From: Cunninghamella blakesleeana
Taxonomy: Eukaryota; Mucoromycota; Mucoromycetes; Mucorales; Cunninghamellaceae
Direction: 5' to 3'
NCBI GenBank assembly: GCA_017871115.1
Contig: JAFCIZ010000005.1
Span: 930,001-994,000, forward strand
Length of the DNA: 64,000 nt
Below the pieces are notes generated by a model. That model worked only from the letters and a program-made list of their open reading frames with translations, was not told where the DNA came from and made no database searches. The translations under genes and the position numbers were made by a program. Shown here one piece after another: positions 51,517 to 63,972 of the stretch. Every line of letters begins with the position of its first letter. The stretch's first letter is position 1.

Positions 51517-51517
<1 letters not shown>
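50129..51517 (+). CDS. Arrestin-domain protein (alpha-arrestin-like)
   Basis: Two exons (50129-50859, 50971-51517) give 425 aa. Alpha-arrestins adapt membrane transporters to the Rsp5/Nedd4 ubiquitin ligase. The N-terminal arrestin fold is suggested by DVKINEAPVYFIG, VMGKVYFNDPKIKWNRITLQFIGKA and VEYQLIALFS.G.FFKKYRIQRTVTVCRHY. The C-terminal half has TNLLSQI then FLEITHKLRMVIHFADT and LEFPIIITDFP, matching the arrestin C-domain. A Ser/Pro-rich tail follows. LPEY near the C-terminus fits an (L/P)PxY Nedd4-ligase docking motif. The first Met in frame is used; no better upstream start is seen. Confidence 0.82.
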
Positions 51518-51551
<34 letters not shown>

Positions 51552-51565
51552 AAAAGAAAAAAAAA
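51517..51565 (+). repeat. Genomic poly(A) tract directly after a stop codon
   Basis: About 33 consecutive A followed by interrupted A-rich sequence. It begins with the last base of the TGA stop of the arrestin gene. Confidence 0.9.
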
Positions 51566-51877
51566 CCTGATATTATTTTATTATTATTATATTAATCTAT
51601 ATATCACAACCTATTATAATTATATTCTGTATTACTATTTATATATATATATATATCTATACGTATTATGTACATCATTAATGGATTTGCATTTGTTTAT
51701 TTATTTAAAAAAAGGTAAATCAGCTAACCATAATATATATATGCTTTTTTATTAAAAACACAAACATAAAAAAATATAATAAAATAAAATGAGTGACTTT
51801 GTATAACTTATTAATATCACATGTGGTTAATATAGTTGAATTGATATATGGAATTTAAAAAAAAAAAATGAGTATAA

Positions 51878-51913
<36 letters not shown>

Positions 51914-52055
51914 TGAAATCTAAAATGAAGATAAATAATGGTAACATTACGAATATAGAAATAAAATGCATATATATATATAAATATATATATTAATTAT
52001 AAAAAAAAGGAATGATTTAGGTTATGAAAAAAAAATAATAATAACAAAAAAAAGC
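51518..52055. other. Convergent intergenic region starting with a long A-tract
   Basis: A nearly pure A stretch of about 45 bp follows the arrestin stop codon (see the repeat at 51517-51565). An (AAT)n tract lies at about 51879-51909. No gene is seen. Confidence 0.6.
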
Positions 52056-53793
52056 TTAATTTAAAGGTTTTTGTGCACAAACAATGATGGCCGTTAAAGA
52101 AGTTTGATTTGATGCACATTCTTCACCGCAATTATACATGAATTCACTAAAGTTTTCTTCAGAACCCCATTCAGGATGTGATGCTGCAACAATAGGTCGA
52201 ACTGCATAGCTTACTTGTGAAAAATCATCCCTAAAAAAGAAAAAGAAAAAGAAGAAAAGATAATATATTAAAAAAATTATCATATCATATCATCAGGAAA
52301 AAATAAAAGACAAAAAAAATAGATAAAAAAGATTGACATACCAAAAAAGATCACCTAATTTACCACCATGTTTTAATGGAAAATCTTTTGTAGTTACTTT
52401 CATATTATCAAGATGATGAAGAATCACATAATCTTCTAATTTATTGCCAATGTTAGGAACCATATCTCTTGATAACAACATATGCCTCACTATATTAAAA
52501 AGAATAGGAATTGAAAGGATTTAAAAAAAAAAAAGTTAAAGTATTTTGTCATACATAAAAATGTAACACAATTTTTATATCAATATAAATCAAAAGATCT
52601 TTTTTTTTGTTTTTTGTTTTTTTGTTTGTGTAATTTTTATTATATATTACTTGATGCTGTAATCACGCTAAATAATGGTCCGGATCTTTTAGCATTCACG
52701 TCAACCTAAAATATAATAATTATAAAACATCATAATAATAAGTTTTAAAAGATATTATTTTTGTGATCTCTACCTATATTTTATTGAATAAAATTTTTAC
52801 CTCTACAAACTCAATCCAACCGCCAGGTTTTAATACCCGGATTAATTCCCTGAATGCCTATTATATATAAAAAAAATTGATCATCATCAATATCATAATA
52901 GTAATAAAAAAAAAAATTGGGGGAAAAGGAAGAATGGTGAGAGAACTGAGAAATAATAATAATAAAAGCTTATTTTTTTTTAAATTTTTTTTTTTTTACC
53001 TTTTCCCATTGATCAGCAGTAAGAGCAAACACTAATAATCTTTGAAAAACAAAATCAAAATGATTATCAGGAAATGGTAATCCCTCAGCAACATTAGCTA
53101 TATCAAAAGTAACATTATGGGGTTTAATATTTTCGGGAAACATAGGTGAAATATCAATTCCATAAAAATCACTTTGAGGGTAACTTTCACACATTTCAAG
53201 TAACCAAGTTGCTGGCCCTAAAAATATATAATATCGGTGATACATATATAAAAAAAAAAAATCCATTAATGTTAATTTTTAGAAAGGATGGATTACCAAA
53301 AATAAACTATTACCCTTCAAAAAAAAAAAAAAAAGTCCTATTGTATTTTATTTTATTTTATTTTAAAAAAAATATCTTATCTTTACCACATCCAGAATCA
53401 AGAACTCGAATCCCCTCTTTTAATGGTGTATCTAATGGTGATTGAAAATTACTACAAATATGATGGTGATGATTGTTATTTAAGATTTTTTTTTATAAAA
53501 AAAAAACATATATAGTTAGTTTATATATATATATATATAAAAGATGATATCATCAAAAAATAGATATATAAAGAATATTATAAGTATGGAAAAAAAGATT
53601 ATTCTATGTAGTTTAATTAAAAAACATCAGACCTTTTAATGATAATATTTACCTTTGGAATAAATATCTAAATAGCCAATGTTGTTGATGAGCTCGATCA
53701 CATTCTAAAAAATAAAAATTAATAATAAAAATAAATTGAGAAATAGGAGGTATTAAATATATAATCATATGTTAATAAAAAAAAAGATGTATT

Positions 53794-53833
<40 letters not shown>

Positions 53834-54035
53834 CATCATCGTTAGGTAAAACATATAATAATGATTCATCTTCATGGTATCTTCTTCCTTCTTTTGTGTA
53901 TCGAAAGGTGGATGGTCTTGTTCCCGAAGAACTTGACGTTACTGTAGGTGATGGTAAACCGATGTCTGTCTCTTTCATTGGATGAGGATTTTTTTTTCGT
54001 TTAAACAATATTTTTTTTGATGCCTGTTGTCCCAT
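52056..54035 (-). CDS. SAM-dependent methyltransferase with myristoylation-type N-terminus
   Basis: Eight exons (54035-53831, 53704-53653, 53451-53387, 53217-53000, 52857-52801, 52705-52651, 52489-52342, 52230-52056) give 324 aa. This is a Rossmann class I methyltransferase. Motif I is RVLDSGCGPATWLLEM at about 101-116, followed by FYGIDIS (acidic end of beta-2), ANVAEGLPFPDNHFDFVFQR (motifs II/III) and FRELIRVLKPGGWIEFVE. It resembles the LaeA/UMTA-like fungal group; the substrate is unknown. The N-terminus MGQQASKKILFKRKK fits N-myristoylation (Gly2, Ser6) plus a polybasic patch, suggesting membrane attachment. Divergent from TUP1 across 581 bp. Confidence 0.85.
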
Positions 54036-54616
54036 TATTTATTTCAGAATATTTTATTTTATAAAATTTATTGTTATTAAAAAAAAATGAAAAAGTAGAA
54101 AAATAAGGTAAAAAAAATGAAAATTGTGAAAATTGTGAAAAAACAAAAGAAAAGAAATGGAAAGAAAAGTTATAATTATACTTTTTTAATGAATTTTAAA
54201 ATAATAATAATAACAATATAAAAAAAAAAAAAATGAACTCGTGCCCAAAAAGGAAACTGCATTTATATATTGAAATTGCTATAGTTTCATTGTGATGACT
54301 AAATCTGATTGGCTGAAATAAAATAAAAAAATCAATATACCAAAAAAAAAAACTCGGAATTTCAATTTTAATATTTTTCTCAATTCATATTTGAAAAAAA
54401 AAATCGTGTTTGTTTTTTTATTTCTTCCTCCTCATTTTTTTTTTTCCACACTTTATTTATAGTATATATAATTATACAGTATTATTTATTATCATTATTA
54501 TTATTATTATTTAAAATATCATTTTAGGATTGAATAATATATATAATAGAATATTAATATTAAAGAAAGAAATACTTTTAAAAAAGAAAAAACAAAAGGG
54601 GATATTAATTTAAACC
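54036..54616. other. Divergent intergenic region (methyltransferase / TUP1)
   Basis: 581 bp between divergent start codons, AT-rich with A-runs and a TC-rich patch at 54420-54450. No gene is seen. Confidence 0.5.
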
Positions 54617-55149
54617 ATGTCTGTTTATAATCATCGACCTATGGCACCATCTTCAAATAGACTAGTTGAATTATTAGATAATGTTAAAAATGAATATGAT
54701 CAATTGGCTCAAGAAGTAATGGCTTTTAAAAGTCAACGTGATGAATATGAACTAAAAGGTAATAAAAAAGATGAAATATAAAAAGATGAATGAAATAACG
54801 AACAAAAAACAAAGTGAAACAAGGCGAAACAAAATATGATATTCTTATGATTAACTTGGAACTATTGTTAAATCAATCCATCTCTCTGTTATTTTTAAAA
54901 AATAGTTAATAATCAAAGCCAAGAAATGACTCACTTTAAGCAACATTTGGTAGACCTTGAAAGAACTCAACACGTTATTAAGAAACAGTAATACATATAA
55001 TTATATTATTTTCATTATATTTTTTTTTCTAAAAAGTAAATATACACCTGTATACTTTTATTTAATATTTTTAATATTTTTTTCAATTAAATTTATAATA
55101 TAGATACGAAGAAGAAATTGCTAGACTTCGTCAACAACTAGAACAGGTA

Positions 55150-55190
<41 letters not shown>

Positions 55191-55243
55191 TATATAAAAT
55201 ATAATATATAAAAATGTGGATAATGGAAATGGACGATGAGTGA

Positions 55244-55280
<37 letters not shown>

Positions 55281-57410
55281 TATTCTAGATTACAGGTCAC
55301 GCTGCACCTCCTTCTCAACCTCCACCAACAGCTACATCTGCGCCACCACCATCAAACTATGGAAGCGGTAAATAATAAAAGAAATCTGATTGATCTGAAA
55401 AAACAAGGAAGGGTTATATATGTTATATTAATATATATCAATATTTATTTAGGATATGCACCATCGCCAGGCTTACCACCACCAATGATGGAATCAAAAC
55501 CACCTATTCATGCTAGTTATGGTCATGCTTCTCCTTATATGAATGGTGGTTCACCTTTACCAACAAGCACACCACCACCTCCTTCTCAACAACAATGTAA
55601 GTTGAAACAAGATATAATATAAAATAATTATTAATAAGAATGGACCAACTTATTGAATAATTAATATTGTAACCATTATCTTTATTTTTAGTAACACCTG
55701 CTAGAACACCAACTACGAAATCTGGACCACCTCCAACAACTACATCAAGTGGATTAAATGATATGGATCCTGATAATGTACCACCTAATATGAAAGTAGA
55801 AGGCCAAGATTGGTTTGCTTTGTAAGTTGATTTATATCCTAAAAAAGAAAAAAAGTAAAAGTAAACAAAAAAAAAAAAAAGGGATGACAATTATATATTT
55901 ATTTATTTTATAAATCCATTGTTCTTCTTATTATCTATTGATTAGGTTTAATCCAAAAGCACAAAGATACTTAAAAGTAGATTTAGTAAAATCTTTTGAT
56001 CATGGTAGTGTTGTTTGCTGTGTCAAGTTTAGTTCTGATGGAAGATATCTTGCTGCAGGTTGTAATCAATCTACTTTTATTTATGATACCAATACATTTG
56101 CAAGAGTCGCGTAAAGTTATATATGAATATTTAATTTAAAGGAAAAAGATCATCATCCTTTTATTACGAATATTCACGTGATTTTATTTTATTTTATTCA
56201 TAATTTTTTTGAATATATTTTTAATATATACATTTATAGAGTGCTTCAAGATGATGCTGTTGGAAAAGAAGGAGATTTATATATTCGATCAGTTAGTTTT
56301 AGTCCTGATGGCAAATATTTAGCAACTGGCGCTGAAGATAAACAAATCAGAGTAAATAAAATAATATAAATAAAAAGAAAAAAAGGGGAAGGGTAAATAA
56401 TGAAAGAAGAGGGAAGGGGTAAAAAAAAAAAAGGCAGGAAAAGGGTAAACATGCTTATTTATTTATCTCGTTATATTCTTATTTTTTTTTTTAAATATAT
56501 ATATATAGATTTGGGATATTGCTAAAACGCGTATTAGAAATGTATTAAAGGGTCATGAACAAGATATTTATTCATTAGAATTTAGTCGTGATGGACGTAT
56601 ATTAGTATCAGGTTCAGGAGATCGTACAGCAAGAATATGGGATTGGAGCGAAGGGTATTGTATTCATACACTTCATATTAAAGAACTTGATCAAAAGGAT
56701 CCAGGTGTAACAAGTGTTGCTATTTCTCCAGATGGCCGTTTGGTAGCAGCAGGTAGTTTAGATAAAGTAGTCCGTGTATGGGATGTTCAAACTGGTAAAC
56801 CTTTGGAAAGATTAGAAGGACATAAAGATAGTGTCTATTCTGTTGCATTCATGCCTGATGGTAAAACTTTGGTTAGTGGCAGTTTGGATAAAACATTACG
56901 CTTATGGGTATTAGGTTCTCCATCTCATGGTGGTAAAACTTCAAGTAAACAAACCTTTACTGGCCATAAGGTAATAATAATTAAAATATAAAAGAAAAAA
57001 ATGAGGGAGAAAGATAAACATGAATTGAATCATTTTTTTTTACATATATATATATATATATATATATATAGGACTTTGTTTTATCGGTTGCTACTACCCC
57101 AGATGGAAAATGGATTGTTTCTGGATCAAAAGACCGTGGTGTCCAATTTTGGGATCCTCGCACAGGTCAAACTGAATTCATGTTACAAGGTCATAAGAAC
57201 TCTGGTAAGGATAATAATAAAATAAAAAAAAAAAGTTGAAAATCTTGTGATAAATACACTAAACTCCTTATTTTTATTTATTTATTTATATTTATATATT
57301 TGTTTTTAGTTATTTCTGTAGCTACAAGCCCTGGTAGAAGACCTTTATTTGCAACTGGATCAGGCGATAACAGAGCAAGAATTTGGAGTTATGAACCTAT
57401 TGGTTTATAA
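54617..57410 (+). CDS. TUP1: Tup1-type WD40 transcriptional co-repressor
   Basis: Eleven exons (54617-54758, 54906-54987, 55104-55146, 55289-55367, 55453-55596, 55692-55821, 55946-56110, 56240-56351, 56509-56970, 57072-57204, 57310-57410) give 530 aa. Tup1 tetramers with Ssn6 repress many gene sets. The N-terminal tetramerisation helix is clear ([20 protein letters not shown]... to [12 protein letters not shown], about 13-89). A Pro/Thr-rich linker follows. A seven-blade propeller starts at [17 protein letters not shown] and includes [43 protein letters not shown] and the final [17 protein letters not shown]. The linker is shorter than in yeast. The most exons in the window. Confidence 0.95.
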
Positions 57411-58475
57411 ATATTTGCTCATCTTTTTTTTTTCATCATCTTTTTTTTATTATTTAATATATATCAATGATCCATATATTATGTCATCATTTCTTCTCCA
57501 TTATATCATCCTTTTTTTTTTTTTTCTCGCTATGTGTTATTATATAAGTATTATTACTTAATCATACTTTATTTCTATTATTATTCTTTCTATATATATA
57601 TATTTATATATTTATATTCACAATATAGGTTGTCAATGAACATAATAAAATGTTTAACGTAACAAAAAAGGCTGTTTTTTTTGTGTTACTATTGATGACC
57701 AACATTTTTTATTTTACCGTCATCTATCCAAGCGTGTACAAGTTTTTTATAAAAATCGATAAGCTTTTTTTTCTAATTAATTAAAAGAAAAAAAATATAT
57801 ATTTCTGTTTTGTTCGGGAACTCAACTAAATCAAGTACTTATTCCATAAAATATAAAATGAAGAAGATGGTAAATGTTTATAAAATAAATTCATGCAAAA
57901 AAATCGAAAGATTTTGATTTTGATTTTAAACTCATTTATTAATATTATATAAAAGGTCTAGGAGGAAGGAAGGCGTAAACGTATTTTTGTTTAAGGAGAG
58001 AAAAAGTTAAAAAGTCAATGTTGATATATATAATAATAATAAATATATGTATGATTAGATGAATTTATTATAAAAAAGTCCTTTTTGATTATTTTTTTTC
58101 GGATCACAAGATGCTTTATGGGATTATTATTATTATTTTTTAAGGTGGCACATATAGGGAAAAGGATCGGCAATTTAAACATACGCCTATTTGTTAAAAA
58201 TAATATTGTGAAACTGATTAAAAAAAAAAAAAAAATGGGGGAAAATAAAACAGGCACGAAAAAAAAATAAAGCTCATACAAACATATGCAACATTAATTT
58301 ATATATAGGCCATTTTGGCTATTTTCTCTCTGTGTGTAAGTGTGTGAGAAAGAATTTACCATTTTTTTTTTTTTAAAAAAAAATAAATTTTATTTTTTTT
58401 TCCCAAATTGATTTTAATAATTCTTTTTTCTTTCTCTTTCTTTTTTTTTTTTACAACTTTAAATAATAATAAAAA
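57411..58475. other. Intergenic, no gene seen
   Basis: 1.06 kb between two co-directional genes. T/C-rich tracts lie close to the acetyl-CoA synthetase start (58395-58452). Two open frames at 58015-58281 are low-complexity and rejected. Confidence 0.5.
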
Positions 58476-61131
58476 ATGACTGCTGATACTGAACCTATTT
58501 TCCCTGTTCCTGAACGTTTATTAAAAAATAAACCAACACCTTATATTACAAGTTTTGAACAATACAAATCCTTATGGGAACAAAGTGTTAATGATCCTAC
58601 CACTTTCTTTGGCAATGTAATTCAATTATAATAATATTCAAGATGAAAATAATATAAAACTATTGTTTAACATATACGTATTTTTTTTTTTTTTTTTTTA
58701 GCTTGCTCGCGAAACTATCACCTGGTCAAAGCCCTTTAATACTGTTCTTAATGGTTCTTTTACTGAAGGTGATATTGGATGGTTTTTAGAAGGTGAATTA
58801 AATGCTTGTTATAACTGTGTTGATCGCCATGCTCTTTCCCAACCTGATAAGGTAAATATACATATATAATAGAATTATATAAAATAAAGAAGTGATCAAT
58901 AATAATAAAAATACGCTATTATTTATTTATTTATTTATATTTAATATCGTATTTTAAATAGATCGCTATTATTCATGAAGGTGATGAGCCTGGCAATATT
59001 CGTAAAATCACATATCGTGAATTATTACAAGAAGTATCTAGATTAGCCAATGTATTAACCTCTTTAGATGTACGTAAAGGTGATAACGTATCCATTTATA
59101 TGCCTATGGTTCCCGAAGCCGTCTACGCCATGCTTGCTTGTGCTCGTATTGGTGCTGTTCATTCCGTTGTCTTTGCCGGTTTCTCATCTGATTCATTACG
59201 TGATCGTATCCAAGATTGTGGTGCTCGTGTTGTATTAACTGCTGATGAAGGTCGTCGCGGTGGAAAAAATATTGCTACTAAACGTATTGTAGATGAAGCT
59301 GTTAAAGGAGCCCCTACTGTAGAACATGTCTTGGTCTTACGTCGTACTGGATCTGAAGTTCCCTGGACTCAAGGTAGAGATTTATGGTGGCATGAAGAAA
59401 CTATTAATGCTCGTCCTTATTGTCCTCCTGTCAATGTTAATGCTGAAGATCCTCTTTTCTTACTTTATACTTCTGGTTCTACTGGTACTCCAAAGGGTGT
59501 GGTAAGTTTATATACATATATTTGTTTATTTGTTTATGTATTTTTGAACGGTAAAATGATTGTTTATTTATTTATTTTTATTTTTTATTTATTTATTTTT
59601 TTAAAAATATTTATATTTATATAGATGCATACCACCGCTGGTTATTTATTAGGAGCTGCTGCTTCTGTTAAATATATTTTTGATTATCATGAAAATGATG
59701 TTCATGCTTGTATGGCTGATATTGGTAATAAATAAATAAATAAATAAATAAATATAAAAAGAAAAAAAGTGGGTGAAAAAATAAATTATAAAAAAAAAAA
59801 AAATGAAATATATACTAAAAAATATACGTGTTCCCCCCCCCCTTATTTTTTTCTTTTGTTTTATTCAGGATGGATCACTGGTCATACTTACCTTTTATAT
59901 GGTCCCTTAATGAACGGTGCTACAACCGTCGTTTTTGAATCCACACCTACTTATCCTAACCCATCCAGATTCTGGGAATTAATTCAAACTCATAAAGTAA
60001 CACAATTCTATACTGCTCCTACTGCCATTCGTGCTTTACGTCGTTTAGGTGATCAATGGTTGGATGGTTATGATTTATCAAGCTTACGTGTGATTGGATC
60101 AGTTGGTGAACCTATTAACCCTGAAGCTTGGCATTGGTATAATGACAAGGTAGGTAAAAATCAATGTGCTGTAGTTGATACTTATTGGCAAACAGAAACA
60201 GGTTCCATCATCGTTACGCCCTTACCTGGTGCTATTGCAACCAAACCTGGTTCTGCTACTTTTCCCTTCTTTGGCATTAAACCTGAAATCTTGGATCCTC
60301 AAACTGGTGCTGTAATGGAAGGTAATGATGTTACTGGTGTTTTAGCAATTGCTCAACCATGGCCCTCTATGGCTCGTACCGTATACAACAACCATAATCG
60401 TTACTTGGACACTTATTTAAATCCTTATAAAGGCTTCTATTTCACTGGTGATGGTGCTACCCGTGATAAAGATGGTTACATCTGGATTCGTGGCCGTGTG
60501 GATGATGTTATTAACGTTTCTGGCCATCGTTTATCTACTGCTGAAATTGAATCAGCTTTGATTTTACATCCTGCTGTAGCTGAAGCTGCTGTTGTTGGAG
60601 GTACTGATGATTTAACCGGTCAATGTATTCATGCCTATACCACTTTAAAACCTAATGTAGAAGATACTGAAGGTTTAGAAAAAGAACTCTCTTTACAAGT
60701 AAGAAAGGTTATTGGTCCCTTCGCTACTCCTAAACGTATTTATGTCGTTGCCGATTTACCAAAGACTCGTTCTGGTAAAATCATGCGTCGTATTTTAAGA
60801 AAGATTGTGAATAATGAACAAGATCAATTAGGAGGTAATAATAATTATAACAACAATGATAATTAAAATAGCGTATATATAACATATATACATAAATAGT
60901 AATGTGATGGCTTTATATTCATTCCTTTTTTTACCATTATTTTTTTTTTTTTTTTCATTAGACTTAAGTACTATTGGTGATCCTAGGTAAGAATTATTTA
61001 ATTTTAATATACATAAATAATATAGAAAATGATGAAAAGCATGTATATATTAATCCATATTTTATTTCTTGTTTTTTTTTTAAAAAATTAGTATCATTCC
61101 AATGCTTGTTGAAAAAGTCCATGGTAAATAA
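58476..61131 (+). CDS. ACS: Acetyl-CoA synthetase
   Basis: Seven exons (58476-58616, 58702-58851, 58962-59501, 59625-59724, 59869-60834, 60962-60986, 61092-61131) give 653 aa. It makes acetyl-CoA from acetate, ATP and CoA via acetyl-AMP. Seen: [15 protein letters not shown], the P-loop [72 protein letters not shown] and the acylatable-lysine end [17 protein letters not shown]. If exon 5 is read through, the protein ends in an Asn repeat. Splicing at 60834 through a 25-nt exon gives [23 protein letters not shown], which matches the family's usual C-terminus, so I chose it. Confidence 0.95.
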
Positions 61132-61934
61132 TTTTAAAAAAGAAAATCTAATCAAATGATTTTCACAATAGTATATATATACATTTATATGTGTATGTAT
61201 ATACTTACTGTTTATTCGTATATATTTTTTTTATATTATACATTCATTTTCTTCTATTTTTTTTTTTTATACAAATGTAATAACTCTATGTTTGTTTATA
61301 TGATATTATATGTTTTATGCTATATGATATATGCTTTTTTATTTTTTTTTTCTTAATCATTTTATTATGTATGTTTTAAAAAATTAAAAATAAAAAAAAA
61401 CAAACAAACATATACAAAATACAGCATATCTCTAAATTTATTATTTGTGTTTTAATCGTACATACTATAGTGTATACGTATAAATATATACAATGTATTA
61501 ATTTTTGTTTAACTATCTATTTCATATATTTTGGTATAAAAGAGTTGCTAATATATCAATAATTTAAATAAATTAACATAATTAAAAATACAGATATAAC
61601 TATATAGCGAGCGAGTTTCCTCTCATAGGTTCCAAAAATCACTTCATACCTAGAGTATATATAAATAAATCCTATTTTTTACTTTTTTATTTATATTTTT
61701 TAAGTAAATTAAAATAATTAAATAGTAACAATATAAAACATAACTATTGCCACATATAAAAAGAAAGAAAGAAAAAAAAGATAACCTTTATACTTTAAAA
61801 ACATATGTGAATAGACTAATCATACATTTTTCGCTCGAAAAGAAAAAATAATAAATCAAGTCCGACAATTTTTTTTTCTTTTTTTTCTTCCCTTTATCTT
61901 ATATTATTATTATTTTAACTTGTATTAAAAAAAT
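61132..61934. other. Intergenic, no gene seen
   Basis: 803 bp, AT-rich. Short open frames at 60974-61159 and 61156-61356 are intronic or 3' low-complexity shadows. A T/C-rich run (61868-61898) precedes the BolA gene. Confidence 0.5.
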
Positions 61935-62418
61935 ATGTCAACCCATTCCGGATTAACTGCTGATTCTCTTAAAGATATCATTATTGATCGTTTACAAGCT
62001 GAACATGTGGTAATAATAATTGTTATTTAGTTTTTTCTTTTTTATTTCTATTTTATTAAAAAATAAAAATAATCATAACAATCATAATAATGTTTAAAGT
62101 TGAATATATATATATATTATTATTATTATTAATCATAATATATACGTATGTATACTTATTTTTGTTAGCAAGTAGAAGATCTTTCAGCAGGATGTGGACA
62201 AATGTTTGAAGTTATTATTGTATCACCAGTATTTCGTGATCTTCGTTTATTAGCCCGTCATAAGTTAGTTAATGAAAAACTTAAAGAAGAAATCAGTAAA
62301 GTTCATGCTTTCTCTCAGGTAAAATAAATAAAAAATAGTTATAAATATAGTACATGTAAAAAATATGAGCTTTTTTTTTTTAAAAAAAAAAAAAAAGAGC
62401 AATAGGGAAAGGAAAAAC

Positions 62419-62455
<37 letters not shown>

Positions 62456-62573
62456 ATTATTTTTCTAATATTTAATCATCCCTTAATTCTTTTCTTTTTT
62501 TTAAAAAAATCATTATTAATAGAAATCATTTACACCAGAAGAATGGGAAAAAAAGAAAGCTGAAGGACAATAA
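61935..62573 (+). CDS. BolA-like protein (Fra2/BolA2 type)
   Basis: Three exons (61935-62009, 62169-62318, 62523-62573) give 91 aa, typical of cytosolic BolA2. BolA2/Fra2 partners with monothiol glutaredoxins in iron signalling and Fe-S cluster transfer. Seen: a class II KH-like fold starting at [29 protein letters not shown], the loop Cys in [29 protein letters not shown] and the invariant His in [21 protein letters not shown]. No mitochondrial presequence is seen, which favours BolA2 over BolA1/3. Confidence 0.93.
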
Positions 62574-62886
62574 AGGACATATAATATTTATTTAGTATCA
62601 ATCAATCATTAGAAAAAAATTAATAAAGATTTCGACATATGATTCCAACTGTGTTTTAAAAAAAAAATCACTTATCAATTTCTGGGCCAATAAAAATATA
62701 TTCGGACCAAGACCCTCTTAATATCGGTGCCTTATTTTATTTAAAAATATAAATTTATTTTTTCATTCTATTTATTTTCTCTCTTTCTTTCCTACCTTTC
62801 TTTTTCTCTAATACTTTGCAGTATTTTATTCTATTTATTATACTCAGTTATATATATACATATATACATACATATACTATCAAAAC
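62574..62886. other. Intergenic, no gene seen
   Basis: 313 bp with a pyrimidine-rich block (62770-62805), probably the promoter of the following gene. Confidence 0.5.
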
Positions 62887-63972
62887 ATGGCAAGATGGAC
62901 TATAGAAGGATTACGACTAGGAATGGAATATGCGGTAGAAGGGATTTATTTAGTATTTAAAAATCCACATATTCGACAAAAGAAGTTTTTACGTATTTTA
63001 GTCAGTTTATTTATATTATCGATTGTCTTGTGGATCTTGACTCATCTTCTTGTTACGGTTCCCTTAAAATTGGTTCGCTCTGTTGTCTTTGTTTTCAAAG
63101 GACCGGGTGGAGATATGAATGGAATTGAAGGACTCTTGGACACAACACAACGAACCATTAATGATATGGTAGCCTATGTACCTGTCATTGCTTTACTGTT
63201 TATGCGATATGTTTATCCAAAACCTTTAGATGATTTGTTTATTGAATCTCTTCGATATATTGATGAACGTAATAGTCAATCCTTAGCAACAGCTGTTGCA
63301 ACACACGATCATCAAAAAGAAAAGGAGTCTAAAGAAGAAAAACAACACTCTGGGTATTTGGTAGCTCTAACTGCCAAACAGTCATCGTCCGATTTACTCA
63401 ATAAAGAAAAAAAAGAAAAAAAGGATAAATGGTTAGGCATGAAATTATATATACGAAGAACTTGGAAAAAAGTTAGACTTGGAATCTTAGTGTTTTTATT
63501 ATCTTTAATCCCTGTGGTTGGTAAATTTGTATTTCCTGCTGTTGGGGCTTACTCAACTTTTAAAGCTTTAGGAAGAACACAAGGTATTGCCGTTGGTATC
63601 TGTTTCTTTTTTTTACCACACTGGGCAACAATGAAATTAGTTCGTGCTTTAATTGGGATGCGTTCGTTGGTAAGGGAATTATTAGAACCTTATTTTAGTC
63701 GCATGAAAATGACACATAAAGAAAAAATTAAGTGGTTTAGTGGCAGAAAGGATATTATTTTTGGTTTCTCTGCTATCGCTTATTTGATTATTCGAATTCC
63801 TTATATTGGTTTGATTAATTATGGAATTGCTCAATGTGCCGTTTGTTATATTTTAACTAAGGTCATCGATCCTGTCACTTTACAGCCTATTGATTTTAAA
63901 GAATTAAGACAAAATAGTGGTAGCCAAATCGTTAAACAAGAAGAAAAGAGTTCCATCAATAAACTAGATTAG
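62887..63972 (+). CDS. EI24-type multi-pass membrane protein
   Basis: A single intronless exon of 361 aa, complete with start and stop. The N-terminal segment GMEYAVEGIYLVFKNPHIRQKKFLRILV resembles the EI24/CysZ-like family, which in fungi includes the Rrt8/Lds outer spore wall and lipid-droplet proteins. Hydrophobic segments lie at about 35-60, 95-108, 200-220, 230-255 and 300-330. A Lys/Glu-rich cytosolic loop (about 135-185) separates the halves. Intronless structure is unusual here. Function in fungi is poorly defined; spore-wall or lipid-droplet roles are the known options. Confidence 0.75.
   Translation: MARWTIEGLRLGMEYAVEGIYLVFKNPHIRQKKFLRILVSLFILSIVLWILTHLLVTVPLKLVRSVVFVFKGPGGDMNGIEGLLDTTQRTINDMVAYVPVIALLFMRYVYPKPLDDLFIESLRYIDERNSQSLATAVATHDHQKEKESKEEKQHSGYLVALTAKQSSSDLLNKEKKEKKDKWLGMKLYIRRTWKKVRLGILVFLLSLIPVVGKFVFPAVGAYSTFKALGRTQGIAVGICFFFLPHWATMKLVRALIGMRSLVRELLEPYFSRMKMTHKEKIKWFSGRKDIIFGFSAIAYLIIRIPYIGLINYGIAQCAVCYILTKVIDPVTLQPIDFKELRQNSGSQIVKQEEKSSINKLD

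Noticed and set aside
60835..60866. Asn-rich C-terminus of acetyl-CoA synthetase
   Set aside because: Begins at a good GTAATA donor, and skipping it restores the conserved family tail.
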